From Allodiplogaster sudhausi (lineage: Eukaryota > Nematoda > Chromadorea > Rhabditida > Diplogasteridae): 64,000 nucleotides of DNA. Position numbers and translations under genes: made by a program. Position 1 is the stretch's first letter, and the number at the start of each line of letters is the position of its first letter. The notes under the pieces are model-generated. The model did not search any database. It saw nothing but the letters and a program-made list of their open reading frames with translations, and had not been told where the DNA came from. This document shows, one piece after another, positions 34,247-45,800 of the stretch. The stretch is taken from NCBI GenBank assembly GCA_945643635.1, contig CALZFC010000293.1, positions 415,001-479,000 of the forward strand, written 5' to 3'.

Positions 34247-34501
34247 TATATATATGAATATATATATGAATATATATATATATATATATATATATCACAT
34301 ATCGAAGATAAAACAAAAATTGTTCCAAAACAATTGGCTCACAACAGGCTGCGCGATTGGCTGAAGACACGAGACGGTGCAGGCGTTCTCTCGCAGTGCT
34401 CGGATCACAAGTCGCGCCCGTTTGGCAGTTCGCGCCGCCCGTCGTGCCATTCGCTGCCGGAATGACCTTGTTGCACGAGCAGGAATCTGCGAATTTGAAG
34501 G
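32820..34501 (-). CDS. Secreted-type protein with a C6-like cysteine domain, partial
   Basis: Candidate exons are 34343-34501 (Cys-rich, SCSCN and [11 protein letters not shown]), 33439-33597 and 33046-33178. The last two join in phase and give about 97 residues with CTWSCSG, ASCPF and IYCADPG. This fits the spacing of the nematode C6 domain, a secreted six-cysteine domain of unknown role. A terminal exon near 32,815-32,950 is Thr/Ser-rich in one frame ([15 protein letters not shown]). Which acceptor is used there is unclear, and the phase between the first two exons also does not fit simply. The N-terminus is not found. Confidence 0.48.
33870..33982. repeat. GC-rich palindromic repeat
   Basis: The sequence GTCGAGCCGGCCCGGCCC, then GCGGGCCCGGGCCGGGTC, then CTCGGGCCGGGCCGGAC stands out in an AT-rich context. 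Such CCCGGCC palindromes after CAGTGATG-type starts often mark hAT-like non-autonomous elements. No second end was found. Confidence 0.45.
34183..34296. repeat. (TA)n microsatellite
   Basis: About 110 bases of ATATAT with two ATATGAATATATATGAA interruptions. It lies in the presumed intron between the first and second exons of the C6-like gene. Tyr/Ile-rich open frames across it are artefacts. Confidence 0.92.
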
Positions 34502-34903
34502 CTGAAAATGGCAGCAGGAAAGGACTTCGTCACATGACATCAAGGATTAACATTTTTATGTTTCTTGTTGCATTTTATGTTTGGAAAACACTTTCACGGT
34601 CCATGATAAGATTCGATGTGATATCGATGAGGTTGCTCAAATCACAAAAATGATACCAAATATCATGCACATGAATGACACAAAGAAAGGTTCAAGTTGA
34701 CATTGAGCATGACATTGACAAGCCCCTATTACTCTACTATGGATAAGCATACGGAGAATTGGCCGAGACCCAAGATGTGAAAATTCAGAATGTCTAGAAT
34801 AGAAAGAAGAATTGACCGAAGAATGCATTTGCGACGGATGGAAAGAAGATGAAGATGAGTACCGCAGCCAAGGCAGTGGTCGACAAACTCCGAAACATTG
34901 CCA

Positions 34904-35321
34904 TTAAAGGAGATCTAAAGCGAATAAATAGTGTCTTGTTTTTTTCGCCTTATTTCGTCGGGCTGAGCTAGAAAAGTCGTTTGCAAGTGTTCCGAAGTCA
35001 CAAAAATCTCTCTGCCCTGAGGAAATTAGGAGTATTTTCTACTTTGAATTCGCGAATATTTATGTTCGCGCCATTTTCAAAAACAATTTGATAGAGCTAC
35101 GCCGTGGCCGACAGGGCCATTAAGCTAAATCGCATACATATGGTGCGCGCAACCAACATTGGCCGGGTTTTGCTTAACACGTAGGCTGACTTGTCCGTGG
35201 TTCAAACCACAAGTTTCTGTGGAGAGAAGCGAGGAGCAGTAGCACTTTCTCTACACCGTACTTTTTAACAATCTGTCAGGGAATTCGTGTTAGGAGTTTT
35301 TTCCCTTATGGTCTCCTTTAA
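34904..35321. mobile_element. TTAA MITE, family D, 418 bp
   Basis: The left end TTAAAGGAGATCTAAAGCGA and the right end (inverse complement TTAAAGGAGACCATAAGGGA) share TTAAAGGAGA and a diverged continuation, bordered by TTAA. It shares the first eight bases with families A to C. The following 35,322-36,848 holds a CT tract (35,698-35,730) and no supported gene. Confidence 0.7.
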
Positions 35322-35696
35322 AGAGGCAGTCTGAATTGTTGAATAGTTAATATGAGTAAGATATTAATAAAATCAACAAATCATTATCATTCGATGTAAA
35401 TGCTGGTTGGAAACTTGCCAGACAGACGCACCGCAACTGACGGAACGCGCAATTGGAAGGCGTATTTTTGTATGGATTCCGTTCGAATGCACTTCATTTG
35501 ATAAACAGCGGACTGAACATTATTGCACTGTTGGAAAATAACACTTGATTGTTTTGAATAATCAGTGTTTCTGTGCATGTAGAGACGAGAGAAGCCGACT
35601 TAAAAGTGAAGAAGAGAGACTCGAACGCGTCAAGCAAACGTGGTTCCTCCTTTGGCTGTCTGGGTGCTCGGCAGCTACGGACTTTGACTGTAGCCT

Positions 35697-35733
<37 letters not shown>

Positions 35734-36848
35734 CTACACCTGGCCGTACCAATGTACTCAATTAAAAGGCATTCTAATCGCCTTATAATTCAGGAGCGAC
35801 AAATTTCGGAATGGGAGAGGTGAACGGCAAAAAAGAGGTGGATTTCTCATCTTATTCGTCGTTTACTTTTTTTCATCTCTCCTTTCTGTTCTCTCTCTCT
35901 CTTTAGTTACATGTTATCTGTACTCTGTTCAACAGCAAAGGTTATGTAGATCGGTAACAGGTGGTAAGAGTTTAAAAATTTAATTTTAGAAAGCCATTTC
36001 ACCTTCTTGGAGAGAGATTCAGGCTTGGCAGCTCACTACTCATCAATGTGTATGACGTAATCTTTCCAATGACCTTTGCTCTTCTCTTTCGTCCAATGTT
36101 TGCGTGAACAGCATACATTTTTGGCCTTTAGCTATCTGGACGATTACAATTCGTTACAATCCGACACCCTTTTCGGGAATGGACATTCCCCGTAAATAAC
36201 AAAGGAATGCCATTTCCATACATTGACGGAATGCAACGAATTGTGAGTTTCTAGAAAGCAAAAGTTCGAAAACCCCTGCCCAAGTAAATTTTTGTTTGCC
36301 CAATTGGCCTTAGGCGCCAGAAAAAAAATCTATTAAAATTTGCCAAGCAATCGGGCAACGTCCAGGGTTCGAATTATCGAGGCGTTGCACTGTCGCGACG
36401 TTTACAAAGATTAGGATCTTGAAAAAAACCTCTCCCAGTAAAGGTCTGTCCCTCTTTCGTCCGTTATAATTTAAAAAAAAAGTAGGAAAAGCACGTAAAT
36501 ATTTATTATCTTCTCCCATCAAAAACCCTAACCCAATAAACTATTGTAAAAATTGCTGCATACAAACACGCAATTGTAATAATTACAGCCCGAGAAATTG
36601 GACTCGAAAAAAATTAAAGACTCTGAGCTGTCACTGCCAGCGAACTACATGAAACATGAACAAATGCATAGGAAATGTTAGATTAATAGAAAAAAGGCTA
36701 TAACAAAACAAATATATCTCTAGTTGAAGGTCTACGAATACCAGGTTAACTACATAAGATCCACACATTAATCTTTCCTGCTGACAGAACTACTGGTTGG
36801 CTGGAACTCTCAGACCACTGTTCATTGTCGTTTTCATTTCCTCGCTTC

Positions 36849-39800
36849 TCAATCAATGACGCATACGATTCCAATAAATCGCTTTTCCGAGTACGTCTCA
36901 TAATGGTCGGCGCACTCGAACTGAATAAAAGGACCTCTTAAAATTTTTTTAAATGTTTGCATAGCAAATCGATATATTATTTATTATATACATACATATC
37001 TCTCTAATCGTAAATGTACTCAAGAAATCGATCGTTCTCAAATACATGTATACACAAGTCGAGTCGATATATACACAAATGATGACCTGGTATTCTGTCT
37101 TGCTGTAGACATAACTGATGCCTCTGCAGTTCTCCACAGTGTAGCAGCTGTCTTGTTTATTGCACCTATTGGTGAATGTAGTACTTTTTAAAAAACGATG
37201 CCATATATTCAAGATGACGACATGCTTCGTATCAAAGGAGTTCGGTACACAACCGTAATCTAATAGAATTTTCCTGACTATCCTATTCGCGCCTCTCTAA
37301 CTTGTCAGGAAGAAAAGTAAGAACTCAGGATACAGTTTTAACCACTTTAAATCTGTGCGTCTGTTTTCATGAAGTCATATTTTTAGTGAATAATCAACCT
37401 GTTCAGAAGGCCGAAAATGTTGTCGCACATTTTTGGCTCTAGTTCCCGAAGCATCGCAGCGCAAGCCGACGGGTCGCATGCTGAAACGTAGCTATTAAAA
37501 CGTAGCCTTAAAAAAGATAGTGCCAAGGGCTGGCGGCCTTGTCATATATCTTCCTCGGGCGGTGGTGCAAAAACAACAACCCTTGCAAAAAGATCTTGAT
37601 TACCTATGTAATAATAATCATTTTCCACTAAGCCACCGTATTTGGTAGTCGGTTCCATTGCGGTTGTGCTGGCGAGAGACGTTGTCGTTGATTCGGTAGC
37701 CGGTTCTAATACGAGGAGGAAAATTAAAAATTAAACATACTCTGTAAATGAAAGTTAGCTAATTGACAGGATTGTGGAAGGCCTGTCAGCACGCCTGTCG
37801 ATTAGCCTTCCAAAAGCGCGCAGGAAGGCTAACTGGCAGGATTGTTTCGTTAGGTGCACTAGGTGCTATTTATAAATATGACCATTCATCTTCTTATTAT
37901 TCTGCACTCAATTTGTAAACGTCACTCTGTATTATGCACGATGCAGAAACACACTTTATATCTAGCATTTTTTGGACATTCACCTACCGCAATAACAGCT
38001 ATTTGTAGCAATTATCTTATCTAACAATGAATGAAAAGCTAAGGGACGGGTCTAAACAAGAACGTACAAGGAAATCAGCGTTACTAAAGGGAAAAGAACA
38101 AAAGGGGAAGAAGAAACAAAAGCACTACAGGAAAAATCAGCGTTTTCAAGAGTACAACATGAACGTTGAGCTAGTTATTGCAGCTTCCCAAAGGAAGTCA
38201 GCAATAGCAACGCAAGGACAGCTCACCAGCACTGTAATGCAACAGCAACTCTTATAATAGAGACTAAACTGAGCTATTTGTTTGGTTATCAAGATGAACA
38301 TTCTCCAATCAATCACTACCAACCAAGTTACAAGGAATATCCTATAATAAAGTCGCATTGTTGCAAAGAACTAGTTAAAAACCGCAAGATTTGCTTCTAC
38401 CAAAGAAATAACAGGTATTTCCATCTAAAATAAAGCATAATGAAGGAAGGAATCAAGATTCGAGTCCAACAGGAATGATGAAACAGCTGGCGAAATGTTT
38501 GCCAAGACCATGCCCTTGTTACTCGCAAGGAAGCTGCGAGCTTCGTGTTTCTTTCCTGCGAAGAGGAAGGGCGAGTTGCTGTCTGGCTTCGTGGATGGAC
38601 TGCGAAGAGGGGAGGGACAGCAAGTATCTGCAATCGTATTAAAAGTAGTAAGGAAAAATCCCACTTTACAGTATCACTTTCTTGTAACTCATAAAAATGG
38701 CCCCTACAGACATAAAATGCGTCGAAAAAGGAATAATTCAAATAAAAAAAAACATCTAGTCAGTAAAATTCAAATGAAAAGAAATGCTAAACAATCTCTC
38801 CATTCTCACTGACTAATTTATCTGTCGACGTGATGTACTGCTCGAACTTGTGGCACCAGTACGACACCAATCAGCTAGGAGCGGTCATCTTCGTTCACCT
38901 TCCTTGAAAGATTCCTATAAAATTCACCTTTTTCCTCCAGCAGATCAACTCGCTGCATCTCACAATCAGTCTAAAGAGAGAACCTTCTTCCCCATCACAC
39001 AAATAATAAACATACAATATCTACAAATCTATTATGCGCAATGAAATTTCTTGTTGAAGGCTTCAGAGAGAAAGAGAGATGTAACATTAGGATTGATTAC
39101 ACATTCATCTTAAGATTCATCTAAACCCACGTTGGAAAACAAAATAACAAAAAAAGAAAAAGGCCCAGATTGGCGGGGTACCTTTTCCTCCTTCTCGACC
39201 GGCACGATCTGCGTCTCTTGAGAATAGAGAAGACCGAGCAGACGACGCATTCTAACGAAGGTGAGAGAGGAGAAACAGCCACTTCACGAGCAGAGGAGCT
39301 GCTGGGACAGCGGAGAAGAGCCACCATCTAGGAGAGAGAGGGAGAGAGAGAGAGAGAAAGAAAGAGAGCGAGAGAGAGAGCATACAGGCTGAGAAAACGG
39401 TCTCGTAGAATTGGAGAGAAGCATTACAAACTTAGTCTTCCCAAAAATCGAGGTGTTCAGGCAACAAAAGAGTTGGCCAGTTAAACTGACAATCCGTAGT
39501 CCTGCAGATTGGTGATGGAGTGCTAATGAGCCACGAGACGGCAGAGCTGATCAGCCTGCATCTCTGCCATCAGAGGGAAGCTCTCGTAGTGGATACACCC
39601 GACTTCTTCATCCGGCTCGGCCACTCGCACCAAGCAATCACTCTGAAGATATTCAGAGGAGAGGGAAGGAATGCCGGAAGAAAGGAAGATACACGCACCG
39701 CAGGAGACATACAGAGATGCAGAGAATGGAGCGACAACCACCATAGAGTAGAGCAACAGCTGAAGAGAGCAAGATGCACTGCTCTTTCTTCTTTTTCTCC

Positions 39801-42800
39801 TTCTCTCCCTCCTTCTCCTTCTCTCGCAATCTCAGCATGAGATGCTCGCCGCGGCGGTAGAAATCGCCGGCTCGGCGGCGCCACTGGCAACGGGGAAAGT
39901 AAAGATCAGATAAGAGCTTCATTTTACATTTTGCAGGGATAAAATGGGTAATATGAAATCGAACAGATAAAAAAAACTGAAGGTGAAGAAATATCTATCA
40001 ATCCTTTATCAGTACCAGAAGGAAGAGTGAACTGACAAAGAATCCCCTCCGAATGAGCTGCGACGGCCTCCGCAAGCTTACCAGAGAACATGACGTAACT
40101 CGAGCAGGGATGGACTGCAGAGGGAAGCCTCCATGTTAGCAGCGAGAGTGGCTGCGTGCTCCTCGAGGAAAAGCATCTGTAATCCTGTACTTAAGGCAAC
40201 ATTTGCAATTAGCTGAAGACAATTTTTTTTAGCTAGTCAAGAACACTGTACATAAGGTAAGAATACTGTACCTTGTGTACAGTATTCACTGGAATAACGA
40301 AAAAAGTGTTAAAAAAAGGATCTTCTGCTTGGCATGTATGATTCGCACTTATTAAAAATACCAGGGTACTCAAAACTGAGAGAAAGGTAATCAAATAATA
40401 ACTTGACCGATCTCACAGGAATTCTTTATTAGAAAAAAAAACCAAAATTAGCTAAAACATTTTCAACAAGCACATACCGTATGTCAGCAGGCTTTGGCTG
40501 AAAAGAATGCTGCCGTAGAAGAGTACGGTAGACATGCGAGGTCCACTTGCCAAGATCCCACAATTGAAAAAAAATACTCATATATCTTCTACTTACCTCT
40601 TCAACCCCCAGCACGAACCCCGCTTCGGCGGCTTGGTCCTTGGAGGAGAAGTCTCGGACGCGGAAGGAGGGCGAGAGCACCGCGCACTACTCGGCGCGCA
40701 GCAAGGTTCGAATATCCTTCAATTAAGTGCGTTTAATTAAGCCCTTCTTACAGCAAGAAACAATAAGAAAATCACATGCTGGTAAAAAAAGAGAGGAAAG
40801 AAATTGTAGAATATTCTAGTAAAAAAAAATATTTCTGATAAAAGTAAGCAGGACTAAAGGTCTTCATGCATATTCAACCTGCATGCCTTGCATGGCATGC
40901 ATATACCGTTTAAACAGTAAGATATCAGAGAATGCCGCATAGCTCAAGTAGAATAAAGATACCAACTATGCATAGAAAAAAATGCGCATCCGCTTTAAGT
41001 CCATCACTGCTACTAGATCAAGAAGCGCTCGGCAAAATGGAAAGCTAACTTTTAAGTCGCAGTCATCGATATTGATGACCACGCAATTATCCTTCTTCTG
41101 AGTGGGCAAGCCGTAGCACCGCCCGAAATGACTCTGCGCGCCTGCTGTCATTGCGTATCTAAACGAATAATTGGCCGAAAATAGCAAGCGCAAGGTTAAT
41201 GAAAACCACTGAATCACAAACAAAGTACAACGATCCCCAAATATGTTCAAGGAACAATCACATTTCATTAACCGATAGCTTTGCTGGATGAAGAGACGAG
41301 AAGAGCTGACCAAATAACAGCGACTCGACATGGATCGATCAGAAGGAGTGCGAGGAGCTCTTCGCAGTGCTGACTGAGCAGCAAGGTGTGACGCCGCGCG
41401 AAGCGTGCCTGTATAATTGCTCTCACCATCAGTCTAAAGCGAAATAGGCATATAATTAGGCGCAAATGCATGGTAATGAGAACGTGCACGATAAGGAGAA
41501 CATTCTATCAAAAGCAACAGCAACGACCACGAAATAATCGCTCCCGTGATAACCGCTACCGCGACCGCGTCGCACCCTATTAATTAGCCTTCCAAAACCT
41601 ACTGATAGGCCTTCCAAGCGAAACTCCTACCAATTTGCATTCCACTTTTTTGAATCCTACCAGTTAGCCTTTCCGGTGCGTGCAATCCTGTCAGTAACCC
41701 TTCTTTCGGGCAAACTCCTGTCAGTTAGCCTTCTTGTGTCAACAATCCTGTCAGTTAGCTAACTTTCATTTAAAGAGTATTTATGCTCTGATAATCTATT
41801 TGCGTAATTTAAAACAGAACTAAGTTAAAGATGAATTGGCGAGCAAATTCTTTCAACAGCCTCTAAAAGTAAGTACAATTCCATCTAGCCACCATGTTTG
41901 GTCGTTGATGCCTCTGCGGTTGTGCTGGGGAGAGAAGTGGCCGTTGACTTATTGTTCTCCGTATCCCCATGAGAGATGCATGCGATTCCAAGCACGGACG
42001 GGATCAAGTGCAAAGGATCTTGGAAGCACGCGATTTCGGTGAGGGTATCCTCCATCTTAATGAACGGAAACAATCTCACTCTTCAAACTCATCTACACAT
42101 TTTTTTAAATGTATTCATGGCTAATAAATATATGTATGTACTAATATATGTATATATGTACTAATATATATGTACATATGTACATACATACATATACATA
42201 TCTCTCTTATCGCAAATATGCTCAAGAAAACGATCGTTCTCAAATTTGTATACACATAAGCAACATCGCTAGAGAATAATGATATGACATAATAAAAAGA
42301 TGACCTGGTAGTGTGCCCTGATGAAAACGTAACCGTTGCCTCTGCAGTTTTCCACCTCGCGACAGCTCTCATCATCGACAGAGTTGTACGTTGAAGAGCA
42401 CCTATTGTTGAAGGTACATTTTGAATGAACGATACTACAGTACCGAACAACATCGAGGGATCATGCATCGGGTGCATCGAATGCATCCATGACCCCTCGA
42501 TGTTGTACGGTTTTCGGTACTGTAGTATTGTTCATTCAAAATGTAGTACTGTACATCTGTTCAAGATTGCCATGTGCCTCATATTAATTGAATTGAATTT
42601 TCCTGAATCTCTCTAAATCATATGCTCTCCCACCCTTGAGTCATGAAGAAAAGCATAAACTCAAGATTGACTTTTGACCACTTTAAATCTGTGCGTCCTG
42701 TTTCAATGTCACATTTTTCGCGAATAACCCGCCTGCGCAGAAGCTCCCTAATGTCGCCGCAGCTTTTCCACTCTAGTTGCTGATTCATTGCATGGCAAGC

Positions 42801-45800
42801 GGACGGGTCGCATGCTGAAATGTATCGATTAAAACGTAGCCTTAAAAACTAGGCCAGGGGTCGATGTCCCTGCCATATGCCTTCGTTGGACTGTAGTGGA
42901 AAAACAATAATCCTTACAAAACTGAATATCTATAATTACATATCATAATAAGTGTTTTACGGAAAGCCACCATTTTTGGTCTTCGATGCTGCTGCGGTTG
43001 TGCTTGCGAGAGAAGTAGCCGTTGAATCGACAGCCGTTTCTATTCCATGGAAGAAAACTATGTAAAAGATGAGGAAATTGCTGAGAAATTTCTTTCAAAG
43101 ATTCGAAACGAAAGCACGATTCTCTAAAGTCACCAGTTTTGGTCGTCAATTCCACTGCGGTTGTGCTGAGGAGAGCAGTTGCCGCTGACCCATCATAAGG
43201 AGGAAAATAACCATATTTATGCCTTGATCATCATACTATGTATTAAACTTAAAACAAATTATGTAAAGATGTAGAATTTGCCGATAAAATTCTTTCAATG
43301 CCTAGTAAAAAATTCTATAAAGCCACCAGTATTGGTCGTCGATTCCACTGCGGTTGTGCTGGGGAATGAAGTTGCCGCTGACTCATCCCTGCCAATGACG
43401 CATGCCATTCCAACAACTTGCCGGCCCTTGTAAACAAAATCATGGTCCCGGCACACGATGTCTGAGAGGTTTCCCTCAACCTGAATAAAAGGACTTTTAA
43501 ACTCTACATATTATTTTTAATGTTTCCAAAGAAAATCATCAATATATATTGATTGATTGATAAAGATGCATTTATGCATGCTATCTTACTCTAAATACAT
43601 GTAAGAAATCGATCGCTTTCAAAAATACAAATATAATGTATACGAATATAATATACATACATTATCGTTCTTACTACAAAATCCATTAACAATTATGAAA
43701 ACATAGAATGAAAATAATGACATGGATGTCTTGGCTGAAGAAGACATGACCGACGCCTTCGCAGCTGGTCAACAGGTGGCAGCTCTCGTCGAAAAGGACT
43801 ATTGGATAGCACCTATCGCTGAATGTGCTTTTTAAATAAACATTACTAAATCCCTTCAAGATTACCATTTGCTTTGTATTCAAGGAGCACCCAACTCAAC
43901 CGTAATCTAACTGTATTTTCTTGACTATCGTATTCGCGTGTCTCTAAATACATAACATGTTCTCTCACCATTGAGTCAGGAAGAAAAGGAGTTTGGACTG
44001 CTTTAAATATCTGTATCCGGTTTTATGATGCATCGTTTTTTGTGAATAACCCACTTATCCTGATGATAACCAAACGAGTCGCATCTGTTCCAATCTCGTT
44101 GCTTAATCATCTCATTGCAAGCTGACTGGTTGCACGCTGAAAGGTAGCAATTAAAATGTATAGCATTTTAAAATTTCGTGCCAGGGGTCGCCGGCCCTGC
44201 CCAATAAAGGCTGGCGCCTTGGGTCGAGGTCTAAAAACTAGAGCCCTGACAAAACTGAATATCTTTGGTATTCGTATCATTGTAAGCGTTTGCCACTGCG
44301 GTTGTTCTGGCGAGAGAAGTTGCCGTAGGCTCGTCAGCCGTTTCTAATAAAGGGAGGAAAATGATATAATGACCATATTTAGATAGTTCCAAGACAATAC
44401 AAATTCGCGAAAAAATAGAGCACAATTCCATAAAGTCACCAGTTTTGGTCGTCGATGCCTCTGCGGCTGGGCTGGTGAGAGAAGTTGTCGTTATCTCGAC
44501 AGTCGTTTCTAATATAAGGAGGAAAACGAAATATTAACCATGTTCATGCTCTGGTGTCAATTCTTTTTATTTCATTTAAAAAAAAAATTGCCATATTCCA
44601 TTACTTCCCCGGGGTACTATTTTTCAATATCCGCTGCGAGGGAGGGGCTCTATTAGAGGGGGGGGGGCGTTCTATTTGATTGAGGGGAACTACATATTTT
44701 TCAATGTGAGTCTCTAAAAGTTTGCTAACAACACTTAATTCTTTTAAAAAAACGATTTATAGCTCGTCTTCAATGGAATCATCACCGGAATACCGTATTT
44801 TCTCAATTAGTGCATCTCCCTCTATTAGAACCCCCCCCCTCTAATAGTGCCCCCCTCTCGCAAGGGTATTGAAAAATAGTACCCCTCCCTCTAATTGAAC
44901 CCCCCCCCCCTCCAATAGTGCCCCCCCTTATTGTCTAATAGAGAAGTTTCTGGAATCCATGCTTAGGTATGGGATGCTCTTACCAATGAACTGATTGCAA
45001 ATTTATTCAGAATCTAAGGTAAAACTGATATTCCAGTGATGATTCCGTTGAAGAAGTGCTATAATTCTTCGTTTTTGAGAATAAAGTGGTGTTATCAAAC
45101 TTTTAGTCAATCGCATTGAAAAATAGTACCCCTCCCTCTAATAGATCCCCCCCCCCCTCTAATAGTGCCCCCCTCTCGCAAGCGGATTGAAAAATAGTGC
45201 CCCCGGGGGGCACAAATAGAGAAAATACGGTATCCGTTTTACCGTAGGCTTTGAATTCATTTGCAATCGGTTCATTGGGAATAGCATCCCATGCCTCTAG
45301 GATCCATTCGAGCTACGTCTCGAGTCGAGATAAGAGTCTATTAGAGGGAGGCACTATTGTAGTGGGGTTCTAATAGAGGGAGTAATGGTAATGGAGAAAC
45401 AATGGTATTTTAAAATGAAGAAGGTTCCGATTACATTCTTTCAAAGGCCTCGAAAAGAGAGCACAGTTATATAAAGACACCAGTTTTGGTCGTCGATGCC
45501 TCTGCGGTTGTACTGGCGAGAGAAGTCACTGTTGACTCGGTAGTCGGTTCTAATACAATGAGGAAATGTAATGTTAGCCATATTTATGTTGTGATGATTA
45601 TTCTTTTTATTAAATTCAAGAAAAACTATTTTAAAGATGAAGAAGTTTCCAAGAACATTACCTCAATAGAATCGAAAAGATAGCTCAATTCTATAAAGAC
45701 ACCAGTTTTGGTCGTCGATGCCTCTGCGGTTGTACTGGCGAGAGAAGTCACTGTTGACTCGGTAGTCGGTTCTAATACAATGAGGAAATGTAATGTTAGC

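Larger units (their letters stand above)
37740..41777. mobile_element. 4.0-kb inverted-repeat element in an intron of the Cys-module gene
   Basis: The ends begin CTCTGTAAATGAAAGTTAGC and, inverted, CTCTTTAAATGAAAGTTAGC, continuing to about 35 bp with two mismatches, and each side is flanked by TA. Inside both ends are repeats of AAGGCTAACTGRCAGGA. The flanks resemble the introns around the 69-bp linker exons. It is therefore an insertion between module 2 and the module 3 linker. A 2-bp TA duplication fits several superfamilies, and none is assigned. Confidence 0.75.

Noticed and set aside
34167..34465. Tyr/Ile-rich open frames
   Set aside because: They come from the (TA)n microsatellite.
36350..36420. 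B-box-like AGGGTTCGAATTATC
   Set aside because: No acceptor, D or anticodon arm can be folded around it.
41300..41440. Plus-strand exon-like stretch (WIDQKECEELFAVLTEQQGV)
   Set aside because: It looks coding, but all other supported exons in this interval are on the minus strand and no plus partner exons were found. Left unannotated and noted here for a second look.
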